A DNA stretch of 64,000 nucleotides. Origin: Paralvinella palmiformis (lineage: Eukaryota > Annelida > Polychaeta > Terebellida > Alvinellidae). Below are positions 48,705 to 60,713 of this stretch, in pieces. How positions within the stretch are numbered: the stretch's first letter is position 1; each line of letters begins with the position of its first letter. The DNA lies in assembly GCA_025642065.1 (NCBI GenBank), contig JAODUP010000130.1, positions 1 to 64,000 of the forward strand, given 5' to 3'. A program made the translations under genes and the position numbers. The notes below the pieces were generated by a model. The model searched no databases. It was given only the letters and a program-made list of their open reading frames with translations, and was not told where the DNA came from.

Positions 48705-48972
48705 ATAATCTTCACCACCACCATCATCAAGATCATCATCATCATCATCATCGTCATCATCACCATCATTATCATCATCATCAGATCATCACCAATAGCA
48801 TCATCATCAACATCATCATAATCATCACCACCAACATCTACATCATCATTATCACCACCAACATCAACATCATCATCATCACAACCACCACCATCACCAT
48901 CATCACCACCATCACCATCATCATCATTATCATCATTTATAGCATCATCATCAGCATCAGCAGCAGCAGCGA
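48705..48972. repeat. (ATC/ACC)n trinucleotide tract
   Basis: About 265 bp of imperfect atc, acc and cat trimers, ending in agcagcagcagc. The Asp-rich minus-strand frame is an artefact. Confidence 0.93.
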
Positions 48973-49469
48973 TTAGCTGTAACAATCACGTGTTATTGCT
49001 AGCACGTGATAAAGTGTTATGTCCGTTGATTGTAGCCGATAAATATTGATAATGTGTCATCGTTTAACAAAACTCATTACCTAAGTAGATATATGATCTC
49101 GTTAATATCAGTGGAAAAAGAGTAAAGGTTTGATAAAGGGCCGCCGATAAAGGGTAGAGTATCAGCTAGTTAGACATGTTACTATAACTATATCCACAGT
49201 ATATCCTCGTATTCGGCCGTTTTCGGTTTATTTTATTAAAGTTTATAACGTTTTAGTCTCCGAATGTCGTTGTTAGTCATCACATCGGTTAGCTTCGTCT
49301 TCCGGTCTATTAATGTCACGTGATGGTATCGAGTTGTGATGGGATCCGATTTTCAGCCGGGACAACCTCAGCTCGTTACACAATTTTCGCTACCAATTTA
49401 TGAGTATTCCCCCAAAATAATCATTTCATTCCGGAAGATTTTGTTAAATTTTAGACAATATCGATCAAA

Positions 49470-49632
49470 TGTTGAGTTGAGTTGAGTTTAGTCGTTAAGA
49501 TTCGGCGCTGGTCGCATCTGGGACAAACGACCGAGGGTCGTCTGCCTAGAGACACAATCATGGGCTTGATTCGAACCCACAACCTGGAGAATAACAGCAC
49601 AACGCTTTAACCCCCGTGCTAACTGAGCGGCC
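49470..49632 (-). mobile_element. tRNA-derived SINE, fourth family
   Basis: The minus strand reads ggccgctcagttagcacggg (A box) and gttgtgggttcgaatcaagc (B box), with a body running toward 49470 (gttgagttgagtttagtcg on the plus strand). It lies 225 bp upstream of the family 1 copy. Confidence 0.65.
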
Positions 49633-49800
49633 TAAATTTGGGGCGAAGCACTTTTATATAAAATAAAATAAGATAAACTCGAATATCCGGAAAATCATTT
49701 TATCGATCGTTTACTAACAAGGAATGTATATAATTGAACGATGTTGTTCAAATTGAAAACTATACGAGTAGAAACTATCTTTAATGTTATCTATACACCG

Positions 49801-49857
<57 letters not shown>

Positions 49858-49860
<3 letters not shown>

Positions 49861-50048
49861 CCCGTGTCCAACTGGTAGAGCGTTGGGTCACAGATCACTA
49901 CCACCTGAGTTCGAATCGCGTCGTGAACATATTTGAAGGGTGTTTCATCTCTTTGACTTCACTTCATTACGTTTGGAGGTCGCTCGGCCCATTCAGCCTA
50001 CTATGTGCACAAAAGTGGTCGTAAAACATTCATCATAATCATCACCAT

Positions 50049-50055
<7 letters not shown>
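49858..50055 (+). mobile_element. Full SINE (family 1) inserted in an (AT)n tract
   Basis: Plus-strand copy: tRNA head gggcccgtgtccaactggta, box B gagttcgaatcg, body ggaggtcgctcggcccattc, tail with atc repeats. (AT)n borders it at 49804-49857 and 50056-50086. Confidence 0.9.
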
Positions 50056-50086
<31 letters not shown>

Positions 50087-50672
50087 TTAAATCTATATAA
50101 ATAAAATTTGTAGATAAAAAGTGAGGATGTCGGATGGTTATTTGAGCCATCAACATTGATTACTAAATACGAGTGGAGGTTTAAAAAATTTGATACCTGG
50201 GAGTCCAGTTTCTTCCATGTTTACAGAATATTGCTATCTCATGGCGGAGTTGGGTGCAATCGTTCTGGACAGCGATATCCCGATCCGGGCTATCGTCTGC
50301 ACAACATTCTCTTTAGCTAACGCTATTTTATTAACCCCGACATAGGCACGAAATAACAACCGTCCGTGACCTTCGGCTTTATTGTTAACATATTCCGGAA
50401 CTGTATAAGTAGGACACTCTACGACGGTATAGAGTATAGTTAAACCGCCTAAATATGGCGCTGTACGTTGCATGTGTACTTGCTAATTTGACCCGAAGCG
50501 AGCGAGAAAACCGATCAGTCGTTCAGCCATTGAACCGATTTCTATTTTCGTTATCCAATAACCTCAAATATAATGCGGTAGCCAACCGAATTATATAGAA
50601 TTATAGCTCGGTTGGGAGACGAGTTACAAACCTTGAACTGAACACCAACCGGGAAACATCACCAAATCAGTG

Positions 50673-51260
50673 ATGGGAACTTTAACAGTCAGAGATGTAC
50701 TGTTGGTACTCTGTCTACAAACGATTATTGCCGTCATGTTTCTGTTGCTGTTTTCGAGTAATCCGATCGGTGTTGCGGACAGTCCGGAGCCGGAAATAGT
50801 TAATATGGAGAATGAGTCGTCGGCGGCGAATGCATCTCGGGAGAAGCCCGGAAGAAATATTCTTACTTCGGCTGACGATTTATACAGATCAGAGTTCGAT
50901 ATCGATGATTGGCAGCCCGTGATTTATAATATCTGCTATGCTTACTCGGCTTACTTGGATCCGGACTCGAACAAATCGCTTTCCACGGCATGGATACTGG
51001 GCTCGCTGAGGCAAGCCGAACTGCTAGGAGAGAACAACTTAACGTTACACTGTGTGCTCTGGATCTGGGAATCTGGTGACGTTCCCAAAATAGTTGTGGC
51101 TCCAGTTTATTATTTATACAGTGTGGCTGGAATTAGGGAGTAAGATAACATATCCTACTTTTACTAACGATCCTTAGAACGTAACAAATCTTTCACGTAA
51201 TTTGATAATAAATGGTCACAAACACTATCTTTATATATAAGAAGATGGTCCAAGTTAGTC

Positions 51261-51302
<42 letters not shown>

Positions 51303-53255
51303 GGAGTTGGAATAATCTTAATCGATTATAATTGCTAGGATAGTGTCAGGAAATCGTAATCACAATCGTAATTTGCAAATGCAATGTAATCGTAATCGAT
51401 TACGTTGTATTGTATGTGTGTAGGCAGCGGGTAGATTGTCTCATAACAAAGAAGTCAGTGATGCAGACAATGGGATGAAGACACCCCCCCCCCCACACAA
51501 AAAAAAACAAACATGTTAAACTGATAATTGACTTACAGTTGATAATGCAATATGAAGAGATGTGCTTGGGTTGATACCAAATCAATAATACACGGTCGCA
51601 ATCTAGCAGATCGTGCTTTAGAACAGCAAACACACAGTAACGACAATTATCTTGATTATTAAATATACTTCTAGAAATATCTATTTGATACAAGTAAGTG
51701 GGTGAATAAAAATGGTACATAGCATATATAGTTGGGTGTTCTACATTGTAATAATAATTTTTATCATGATTACTTTGTAATTGATTATAGTCATTATTAG
51801 TGTAATCGTAATTATATTCGTTATATTTTCCTATATTAGTAATCGTAATTGCTATCGATTACTTGAGTCCTGTGGTATGTGTGTGTGTGTGTGTGTACGT
51901 TTGTATTTGTTGTAGCACACCATATCAGATGAAGTATTTCTATAACGATTATTTTTTATACATTTTTACTTTTACTACGCAGTAAGTTTCGGTATCTATT
52001 TCCTTTAAAATTAATTGCAGTGTATTCAATCACATAAATTATTTAAACGCGTACTATTGCAGACGTTTGCCTGTTCAAGTCATAACTGAACTAATTGAAT
52101 TTTAGGCACAGCGGGGTCGAGTTTCGTTGCCGATTTCCAGTGAAGAAGTCTACCCTCGCCAATGCAACCATCTCGATGATGAAGAAAGATGACGCCATGT
52201 CATTAATGAAAGACCCATCGAAAGCTTTTAGTTCAAAAAAGCCGAACAACATTATGAAGTTACATAACAACGGGATATTGGATATAAATAAAAGCCAGCT
52301 GAACACAGGTTATGATCCGGCTGACGTATTCAGCGATTCACGAAGCGTTGTTTACGATGCGCATGCGCCTACTTCCGGATTTGTTAATTTTACTGTTTGC
52401 TTGTGGCAGCCATTATTCGGCAGGTTGGATAGTAAATGGTTTGTGGAATGGATGGAATATAACATTCTGTTTGGTGCTGAAGTCGTACAGATTTATAGCT
52501 CGGAATTGCCCAAAAGTCTTTATCCTTACATACAATATTATCAGCGCCGAGGCTTGTTGGCTGTCTTACCTTGGACATTACCTCGGGAGCTTGGAAACCT
52601 GGCAAATAGCCAAATAGTTCGACTGCGTTTACAGCCTCTTATGATTCGGGAATGCCAGTGCAGATATCAACAAAGATCCAGGTTTGGATAAGCTATAACA
52701 GCCATTTGTTACGCTTTCGAGAGCGAAAAGAATTCCTATTATAAAATATTCTACATCGAAATATAATGTCAACAAAATGCGGGTTTTTTTTCCACTTCCA
52801 GATATATTGTTGGCGTAGATATTGATGAGCTTATAGTGCCAAGAAGACCTGACCATAAGACCTGGTTAGCAATGATCCAAAATACAACATGTCCATCGAA
52901 AGTGGAATCGTATTCGGCTCGACATCTATTCTTCCATGTGAAGCATTTTGTTAACGATCCAATCGAACTTCTATCCCTGACCAATACGAAAAGATTTGTG
53001 TACGTTTGGCCTTCTCACAGACGTTCAAAGTATATTGCCGTTACCTCCAACGCTCATTTGATGATGACACATCTCGTTAAAAACAAGACCGCTTCTATTT
53101 GTGTATTACCTGTTGAAATTGGCGCTCTTCATCATTATAGACATAAAGCTTTGAATCCACCAAAACCTGGTGAGGTAACTGATAAATCTGTATATATTTA
53201 TAGCCCAGAAATAACGAGCCGCGTGGCAAGTGTTTTGGCAGATTTCGAGCACTAA
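50673..53255 (+). CDS. Glycosyltransferase family 92 (DUF23)-like type II membrane enzyme (3 exons, 498 aa)
   Basis: Exons 50673-51139, 52106-52681 and 52802-53255 join in frame (1497 nt with stop) through GT-AG introns. Residues ~8-27 (VLLVLCLQTIIAVMFLLLF) form a signal anchor, as in Golgi type II transferases. A low-complexity, Asn-glycosylatable stem follows. The catalytic region shows WMEYNILFGAEVVQIY at ~271-286, then SRYIVGVDIDELIVPRR with the metal-binding DID at ~354-356, RSKYI, and HHYRHK at ~458-463. These blocks are the hallmarks of GT92/DUF23, whose characterised nematode member is a beta-1,4-galactosyltransferase acting on core fucose; donor and acceptor here are unknown. The length is normal for the family. 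An upstream GTG at 50670 is ignored in favour of the ATG. Intron 1 carries a MITE-like AATCGATTAC element. Confidence 0.88.
51303..51875. mobile_element. AATCGATTAC-type MITE-like element in GT92 intron 1
   Basis: Both ends are rich in taatcgtaatcgattac words in opposite senses (51303-51405 and 51765-51870), giving imperfect long inverted termini. Similar words occur at 27472-27545. No coding capacity is seen. Boundaries are approximate. Confidence 0.5.
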
Positions 53256-53499
53256 GCTAACAAGAGTCTGTTCCCCACCTGCCTACACTCAGGTACGAAC
53301 TCACATATTCGTATGCAAGCATGTACTCATACACGCACGTGCGCACGCACACACACATGCACGTGTACTTTCCTACATGACACTTGTTGTTAGTTATTAT
53401 ACAAGATTTTCTTTAACAAAGTTCTCTTTAAGTTTAATTTATTTTCCAGTCTTGCCTTCTACACCGATGTAGAGAAAAACAAACCTTAGAGAGTTTAAT

Positions 53500-53505
53500 A
53501 ATAAA
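53500..53505 (+). promoter_or_regulatory. Candidate polyadenylation signal of the GT92 gene
   Basis: AATAAA lies about 245 bp past the GT92 stop codon, the first such hexamer in a plausible 3' UTR. The upstream segment 53290-53370 is a (CA/CG)-rich tract typical of UTR. No transcript evidence is available. Confidence 0.4.
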
Positions 53506-55772
53506 CTATCCACATATGATTGGAATCATATATACAATATTTACAATGTTTGCCTGGATTATATAAATTTTACAATTCAAATGTTAATCATGACAGGTAT
53601 GCTTGTCTCCTAGTCAAGATATTAGGCTCAACATATGCAATAAGGCATGGCAAACTAAAAGCTTATTAATTGCCTTTCAAAAAATAAATTATATTCAGAA
53701 ATAATTATTAAAATGTATACCACCGAACGTTTAAGACACATAAAACATACAAGATCGAATTAATTATTATTTTGAAAAAATCTAAGAGGGATTATCACAA
53801 CGTGAAACTCCTTGAATACGAAAATCACTTGAACAATGGATGAATATAAATTTGTAGCATATTTAATCATACCTATAAAAAGTAATCAATTTAATCTTAA
53901 AACTACGCAATAAGACAACAACATTGAATATTGTATCATAGTTGTGATTATGGAATATTAATTTATTTATTATAAAAAAGGTCTATGCCAACCCTTATTC
54001 TCATATGATATGCAAATTGCTAAAACTGCGCAACTAGTAAAAATTTGCTATAAAACAATTCTCCAGTTACAGATCTGTTTTTGTATCGCTTCTCATTTCT
54101 GAAATCCTAAAAATAAACATTATTTACAAAAATTCAACTTCTTTACCCCTGAGGAAACTACTAGAATATAATCCATACAGTTTTGATAAGGATAATGTAA
54201 CAACTATAATATTCGTTGATCTAAAAATGGATTTTTTTAATGAATCAAAACATTTTAACTTCAAAACCATTTTATTACGACACTGATGAAATAATATTAA
54301 ATTGTCTAAAGGTGATATTTGGTAAATTGAAAGGTGCTAAGGTCCATAGCTGTATATGACTGATTTAGCAACCATTTCATTTTAAATGCAGTTTATGCTG
54401 TTTGTGCATAACCCAAACGCTTGTATTTCGATTAGAACCGACGAATGTAGTAAAGGCTTTAAATCGGGAACTAGGTAACACGAATATTTGATTTAAGGAT
54501 AAAAAGCTGAATGCCAACAAAATAAAACATGATTTTCAGACATAAAAGTACATATTCCAAAATATGTGGAAACTAAAGTCGATGACTAAATATTAATTAT
54601 AATAATACCAACTGAGAGATATTGTATGATTCTATATGTTAGTGTTAGTCTGCAGTATCATCCTAATATAAAATATAATACCGATCTTAGAACTTTTTTA
54701 GTCATGCTACATTAAAACGCTGTATTTGTTTACATTGAGAATAGTATTTTGCAGACATTTATTTCCGTGCAGGTATCATTACCGATGATATTAGTTTCAG
54801 TTCATCATCTTTATCATTTCGTATGACATTTTCTGCCAGTACCATCACGGTCAAAAGAAATTCGGAATGAAATGCGAGCCTTCCTCGCCACAAAATGATA
54901 ATAAAATATTCGCTAATGGCACATTATACTTTTACTTGAGTGACGTCTGTCAAAACATAATTTGCATACGTCGTTTAGGTGTCCTGCTTAATCGCCACAT
55001 TATTAGATGATAAATAGTTAGCAGAGAAGCATTAGATCCAAAACTGGAAACAAATGGAAGAAAGCTGAATTTTGTAACAATTCCCATAAAGCTAACTGTT
55101 TGGTGTTAAGAAATCCAATATGGCCGTCACAAACAATAGCGCGTATTTAACATTAGAGCTGAAAAGAAAACACAGTTGATGTGTAATGACTCTTTATTAG
55201 GGTTTGGGATTATGAGAAAATTATTTTTAATATTATTTTAGTGACTAGAGATCGTAAAAGATCAAAGTCAAAGGTCACTTTTGAAGCAAAATAGCTAAAA
55301 TAAATATATTACAAGATTGCAGCTAACATAAGTTTCGCTCGGATCCGGCACAAAATCCAACTCGGACAAAACAACATTGGGCTAAACCCCATCAGACAAA
55401 CCCCACCTGGACAGAAACCCACTTACTAATATATATTTTGGACATAACCCCACTCTCGGTGCCATTAATTGATTAATTAATTAATTATAAACCTGATTGA
55501 ACTTCGATGACTTTCTGTCCTGTTGATTGTTTTCCTGTAATAGCTTGGATTATCACTTAGATCGAGAAGCCGCTGTACTTATGAATTGATTATGAAAAGA
55601 TCATTCCCGACATCAGTAGAAGCTGGCTTCATTTAATTGCTAATGGTAACACATCCATATTATCCCCGACAATAACAGTGAATGGCTTCTTTTATAATTT
55701 TATATAAGGGCAATGGAAAACCGGAAAAAAAAAATTTCTGATAGCTCTCTTTTATCGATATTACATTACTCA
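53506..55772. other. Intergenic, no gene seen
   Basis: AT-rich, no SINE, LINE or splice-supported coding segment recognised. Scattered short palindromes (aattaattaattaatta near 55470). Confidence 0.55.
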
Positions 55773-55780
55773 GTTCATGA

Positions 55781-55962
55781 CAGACATGGGGTCAATTCAA
55801 TTCCGGAATTGGAATTGATTATTTAAAAAAAAATGAATTGGAATTGAGAAATGTGAATTGGAATTGAGAAATTTTGAATTGGAATTGAGAAATTTTACCA
55901 GGTTAACACTTACATGTGCTGTTACCAATATAGTGGAACCAAATTGATCCAGAACTTTGGTT

Positions 55963-55999
<37 letters not shown>

Positions 56000-56405
56000 G
56001 CACACTAACTGTGGCACCACACATGTGCATTTAACCAATTAAACTGGTCTGTATACCTTGGGCTCCACCCACAACACGGTGACACCACCACATAGCATGC
56101 CTGTAATCTATATACAGATATTGCTATTTAGGCATTTACCCCCGTTCAGTGTTTAGAACAGGCAAAATTAAATTAAAGGAATTTACCGTTTAATTTTTTA
56201 ATTCAGAAATATTTATTCCATGACAATCCTACTTGGAATATAAACTACTCGGAGTATGTATTCCATGTAGGTACTCGGAGTATCTACTAATGGTAAAAAA
56301 TATTAGGCAAAAAAAGAGTCGGAAAAAATTTGAGGTGGAATTGGAATTGACCAAATGGAATTGAGTGGAATTGGAATTGACAAAATGGAATCGACCCTAT
56401 GTCTC
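55781..56405. mobile_element. hAT-like non-autonomous DNA transposon (MITE, ~625 bp)
   Basis: Ends are imperfect inverted repeats: left cagacatggggtcaattcaa, right (reverse complement) gagacatagggtcgattcca, 16 of 20 matching. Flanking 8-bp direct repeats are gttcatga (55773-55780) and gttgatga (56406-56413), one mismatch. Subterminal ggaattggaattga words repeat at both ends. There is no transposase. The 8-bp duplication suggests the hAT superfamily. Confidence 0.65.
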
Positions 56406-57025
56406 GTTGATGATGAGATATAAGTTGTTAAACATGGAGATTATCACTAACAACAAGGGTGATTTGAAGCTCATACATGACGGCTACATAAACTTCAAGA
56501 AATATGTCAGGACAACTGTCAGAAGGGAGAGATCTCCAACAGTACTATACTTTCAGCTGAAAGAGAGACCTGACCACTGAAGCTGAGGTAAATATGTTAT
56601 CACTGATGAAATTGATGATGATGATGATGATTGATGTTTTACGGCCACGTTTGTGCACAAGGTAGGCTAAATGGGCCGAGCGACCTCCAAACGTAATGAG
56701 ACGAAGTGAAAGACGAAACAACCTTCAGATATGCCCACGCCGGGATTCGAACACGGGTGGTAGTGATCTGTGGTCCAGTACGCTACCGCTAGACCACGGA
56801 GGCGCCCCACTGATGAAATTAAATGGATATTATATGATTTTACATTTGTTTCTAGTCTCTTTCCTTAAAATTAAATTTACTGACAATCAAATGACATGGT
56901 CCTTCTCCTTTGACCAACAAATTAATGCTTTGTTTCTCCTTATATCTTTGCAGATGACGACTGTCGCCAGTTCCACTCCACATAGCCATGAATCACAGCA
57001 CCAGTTAGTAGCACTCACAAATTGA
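56405..57025 (+). pseudogene. FLYWCH-like zinc-finger remnant (two possible exons)
   Basis: Plus strand gives NNKGDLKLIHDGYINFKKYV (56447-56506), resembling the start of FLYWCH domains ('G...LxHDGYxYxxxK'). A possible donor at 56588 (gaggtaaat) and acceptor at 56953 (ttgcagatg) would join to TPHSHESQHQLVALTN, resembling the 'HNH' end of such domains. The central WRC part is not readable. A SINE lies in the would-be intron. Possibly a host-gene or transposon-derived fragment; low certainty. Confidence 0.35.
56614..56807 (-). mobile_element. Full SINE (family 1) with 13-bp target duplication
   Basis: The minus-strand copy lies between two copies of cactgatgaaatt (56601-56613 and 56808-56820). 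Its tRNA head, including the box B region, is well preserved. It sits in the putative intron of the FLYWCH-like remnant. Confidence 0.92.
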
Positions 57026-57424
57026 CGTGCCTCGCTCAAGGATCACGGGGCAGGATCGCTTGGTACAATCAGACAACTTATATCAGACCAGATCACTGGT
57101 ACACCTGTAGGTATACAGGCTGACCTGGGCTAACCGGAAACCACGAAGTGCTAACTTCGACGGGAATGCAACAAATAGATGCCCAAAGAATCCGGCATAT
57201 CATAGCGAACTCACTCTATACGGCGAATAGACCACTACCATTGACGGAGACCCCTTCCTAGTCTATGACAATGGTGTCGATTCTTCTGAAGCACGTTCAT
57301 GTTTTGGTATCGTTTAACATTCACTACATTCAGATTTAAATTTAACGTTTGAATTGTGGATTGGGAAAATTAACGTGCTTACATTTTGTACTGATAATTT
57401 CTTAGGATTTCTTCTTTATTGTTG

Positions 57425-58280
57425 CAGATGGAGTCGAAACGTTTAGATGTGTACAGGCCAAAATTCTTGCTACCAAATGAGGAAGACGGCCTTGACTGGC
57501 ACTATTTATATCGTAAACGTTGCTGATCTGACTGCAGACCCGGGGTGAACGTGGTAAGAATTGGGTAAGAACAACACAAACGTGTTAGAAACGAGTAGAT
57601 CCTATTAAAACGCGGGTAACAACTGTTAGAACGGCGTAGAAACGTATTTCAAACCGAGTCAAACCTTCTAATTTTTTTCAAAACGAAATACGGACGCACT
57701 AAGCACTTTGTCTAAATTTTAATTTGTTTGCCGATTTATTATATTCTTCTTCATATTCTAGTGACGAATTGCAACAAAATAAGACAGAACATACTACTAA
57801 ATTTATCTGCCCTGAAGAGTATAAGATGGCAGAGCTATAATCCAGGTGCTGTTCGTAATATTTGTGACGAGTCAGTCATCTAGCTTACTAAACATAAATA
57901 CTAATCGGAAAGATGAACTGGTCAAAGGGTTCACATTCTTCTACCTTCAGTGTTAAATTTGACCGTATCACTGTCTGTACTGCGCCGTGTTTATGAACCA
58001 CGACGAAATCACGAAGTAGTCCGAGTTATACGTGAGTTGACTCACGATGTAGCAGTAACAACACCACTATTGCCAACTGTTGCTGCTGCAAAGGCGTGCT
58101 AGAGGAGTGGCATATGGGTAGAGCCGGTATTTCTACCTGGGCAAAATGTCGGAAATCTCGTATAAGCTGTCGCCTAGTACCACCACATGACTATCAAATT
58201 CGTGTTCGTGTGGAAACAAGCCCTAAAGGAAAATCACGGACTCGATACGTATGGGTCAGTGGACACAATAAAACATAATT
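57425..58280 (+). other. Possible coding fragments of unknown identity
   Basis: After a plausible acceptor (gttgcag at 57422-57428) an ATG opens MESKRLDVYRPKFLLPNEED and GLDWHYLYRKRC before a stop. At 58096-58278 a 60-codon frame contains PHDYQIRVRVETSPKGKS. Neither is recognised and no continuous model joins them. They could be exons of a decayed gene or chance frames. Confidence 0.2.
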
Positions 58281-59673
58281 CATTCATGAATCTTCATGAA
58301 CATTAGAGTTAGTATATTTATAATATTTATTTTTATGACCCAAGAATTATCAATGCATTCTCTCTGAACAATTCAACTTTATGATCAATTAGTTATGACT
58401 GGATCATGATTTAATTATAATTTACCCCAAAACAGCTGATTTATCATAACAAATATAACAGGATAATGAAAATAATGATTAAGGCCATTAAGCGTACTGT
58501 GCCAAATACGAAAACAATAGAACCATTCTATTATCCGTGCTCCCACCATGCGGCTGAATTTCGCACTACGGTCTCGGGTTAGAAGTCTAAGAATCACTGT
58601 GTTGCATGGCGATTTACGCGTGTAGTGGCCGATAAATGTCATACTGAAAAGCTATATTTAGGCTATAAACCAGCTATATTGGGATTTATTTATAGACCAT
58701 TAAGTGTATGTGATCTCCAGATAATAATTTTTGCATTTAATGGGAATGGCATAGACTTCAGCCAACAGATAGATGATGCTAAACTAAGTAACATTCAGCG
58801 CGATTTACATGGCTGTCATGGTCCGACCTGTCTACTTCAAACATATTTTTTTGTAGAACCTTTCCCATCTGACATGACGATGTGAATGGATAAAATCAAG
58901 GATCGCATAGAATATCATTCAAAGAGTGATTCCTATTACCGTAACATTGTTATTTATGCATAAATAGTGAACTAGCTATTTTATTTTATTTTTCGAATCA
59001 GGCTTTCGTGCAATGTTTATGTAAATGTCAAGGTTTTTAATATTATAATGTAATAAAAAATTATTTAATAATATATACAGGTGATACATATATGATTAGT
59101 TCCTAGATACAAGTAAAATTAATATTTTCAAAATTCTACATTAAAGATGTAAAACTCTTCATTAAAATCAATTTACATTCAGCTAAAAGTTTAATTTAAA
59201 AATAGTTTATTTAATCCATTGAAAACCACGCTAAAAATCCGCTACGAGTCAACATGAATAACGAAGGCTTAGCTGTTTCGTTCATCTGGAAAAATCGGTC
59301 CGCTCAATCATTGGGTTATATCTTGATAACCATTGTGTTGAATCCTTTGGAAAGACACAAATATTCAGCTGAAATACTAATTTCAGTCTCCGTGTAATAT
59401 TAAATAATTTGCTGAAAGATTTCCAGTATTTATGTTAGTGAAAAGTTTCCATCCCATATTAACTATGGGAGACATAGCTGTTTCTAACCCTAAACCGCAG
59501 TTGGTAACCGATGCAACGCATTTCGCCTGGATCGGTCTATTAAATTAGCTAATATTATAACAGGGCGATTATCACATACATTTTTGTTTCATAATCATCT
59601 TCCTTGAAACAGGTGCTAAAAGGTTGAATATCAGACCATTTTGTCAAAATATTAAATACATTTAAAGTCTAGG

Positions 59674-60672
59674 CTATAAATATGTTGAATCGATTGTTTC
59701 TGTTGACATTATAGCTGCTATATTTCCAGCTTCACGGCTTTTATCAAATTCATTTCCAGAAGATGCTGCTGGTATGTCGTCATCGGAACTGTTGCTAGTT
59801 CTACTAAATCTTTAAAAATAAATAAACAACATTGAAATTGGTGTATTTTCTCTCTATTTGATAATATTCATGGAAATATTGTATTTTATTTCTAAAAGAT
59901 ATTTACACATTATTATTAAGTATTTCTCCTTGGATCAGTAACGAATACCACTACTCACGGATTAAATGTTTCTGCTTCTTCCATTGTTTCAAATAGAGAC
60001 TCCCCAAGCGTTTCTGGTAATACAAGCACGGAGAATCCAGACGCGATTGACAGTACACCAAATATCAAAGCAGGGAGGGGTTCCCATACTCTACTCTGAA
60101 AATGAGGAAGAATATACGTTACGAACTTTGAAATAGCATAAGAAAGCATTTGTTTCTTATCAAATATATCTTATGTTTGATAGAATTCTAATGCAACAAG
60201 GTGTTGGGTTTGAGAGTATAACTTTGCAAATAATGCTTTAAAGTTAGTTTGCAAGCAGCGTGCATTGTTAGAGAAAATGTGCGATTAAATGCCGATTTCT
60301 AAAAGCATGGTTATTATTAATCGTTTACAAACGATATTACACGAAACAGTAATATCATTAATTATAATAATACATAACACTATCCAGACACGCTATTCAA
60401 ACATAACATCGGAGACACATTTATAGACCAGTAATCAGTTGTTTGTTTCTATCATATTGCACGACTCTGGCTACTTCTCAAACAAATTTGATAAATTTAG
60501 ATTAATGCGTGTTGTTGTAAAAACTGTTAGTGTACCAAAATACTAATAACTGACCGCAGTTTAAAACCCACACAATAGATAGGCGTAACTGTGGCAACGC
60601 TTCATCTTATTCCGGAAATGTGTAGCATGCTAATGGCATGAATAAACGAAGATACAAAGTAGCCACAAGACA

Positions 60673-60713
<41 letters not shown>

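Larger units (their letters stand above)
45296..50672. other. Intergenic region between gene B and the GT92 gene
   Basis: Holds gene B and GT92 5' flanks (transcribed divergently), microsatellites at 45788, 46590, 48360, 48705, 49804 and 50056, and two SINEs (49470, 49858). No other gene is supported. A minus-strand frame at 50234-50473 next to the GT92 start is not recognised. Confidence 0.6.

Noticed and set aside
50234..50473. 79-codon minus-strand frame upstream of the GT92 gene
   Set aside because: Less repetitive than its surroundings and possibly a divergent exon, but unrecognised and without splice or homology support.
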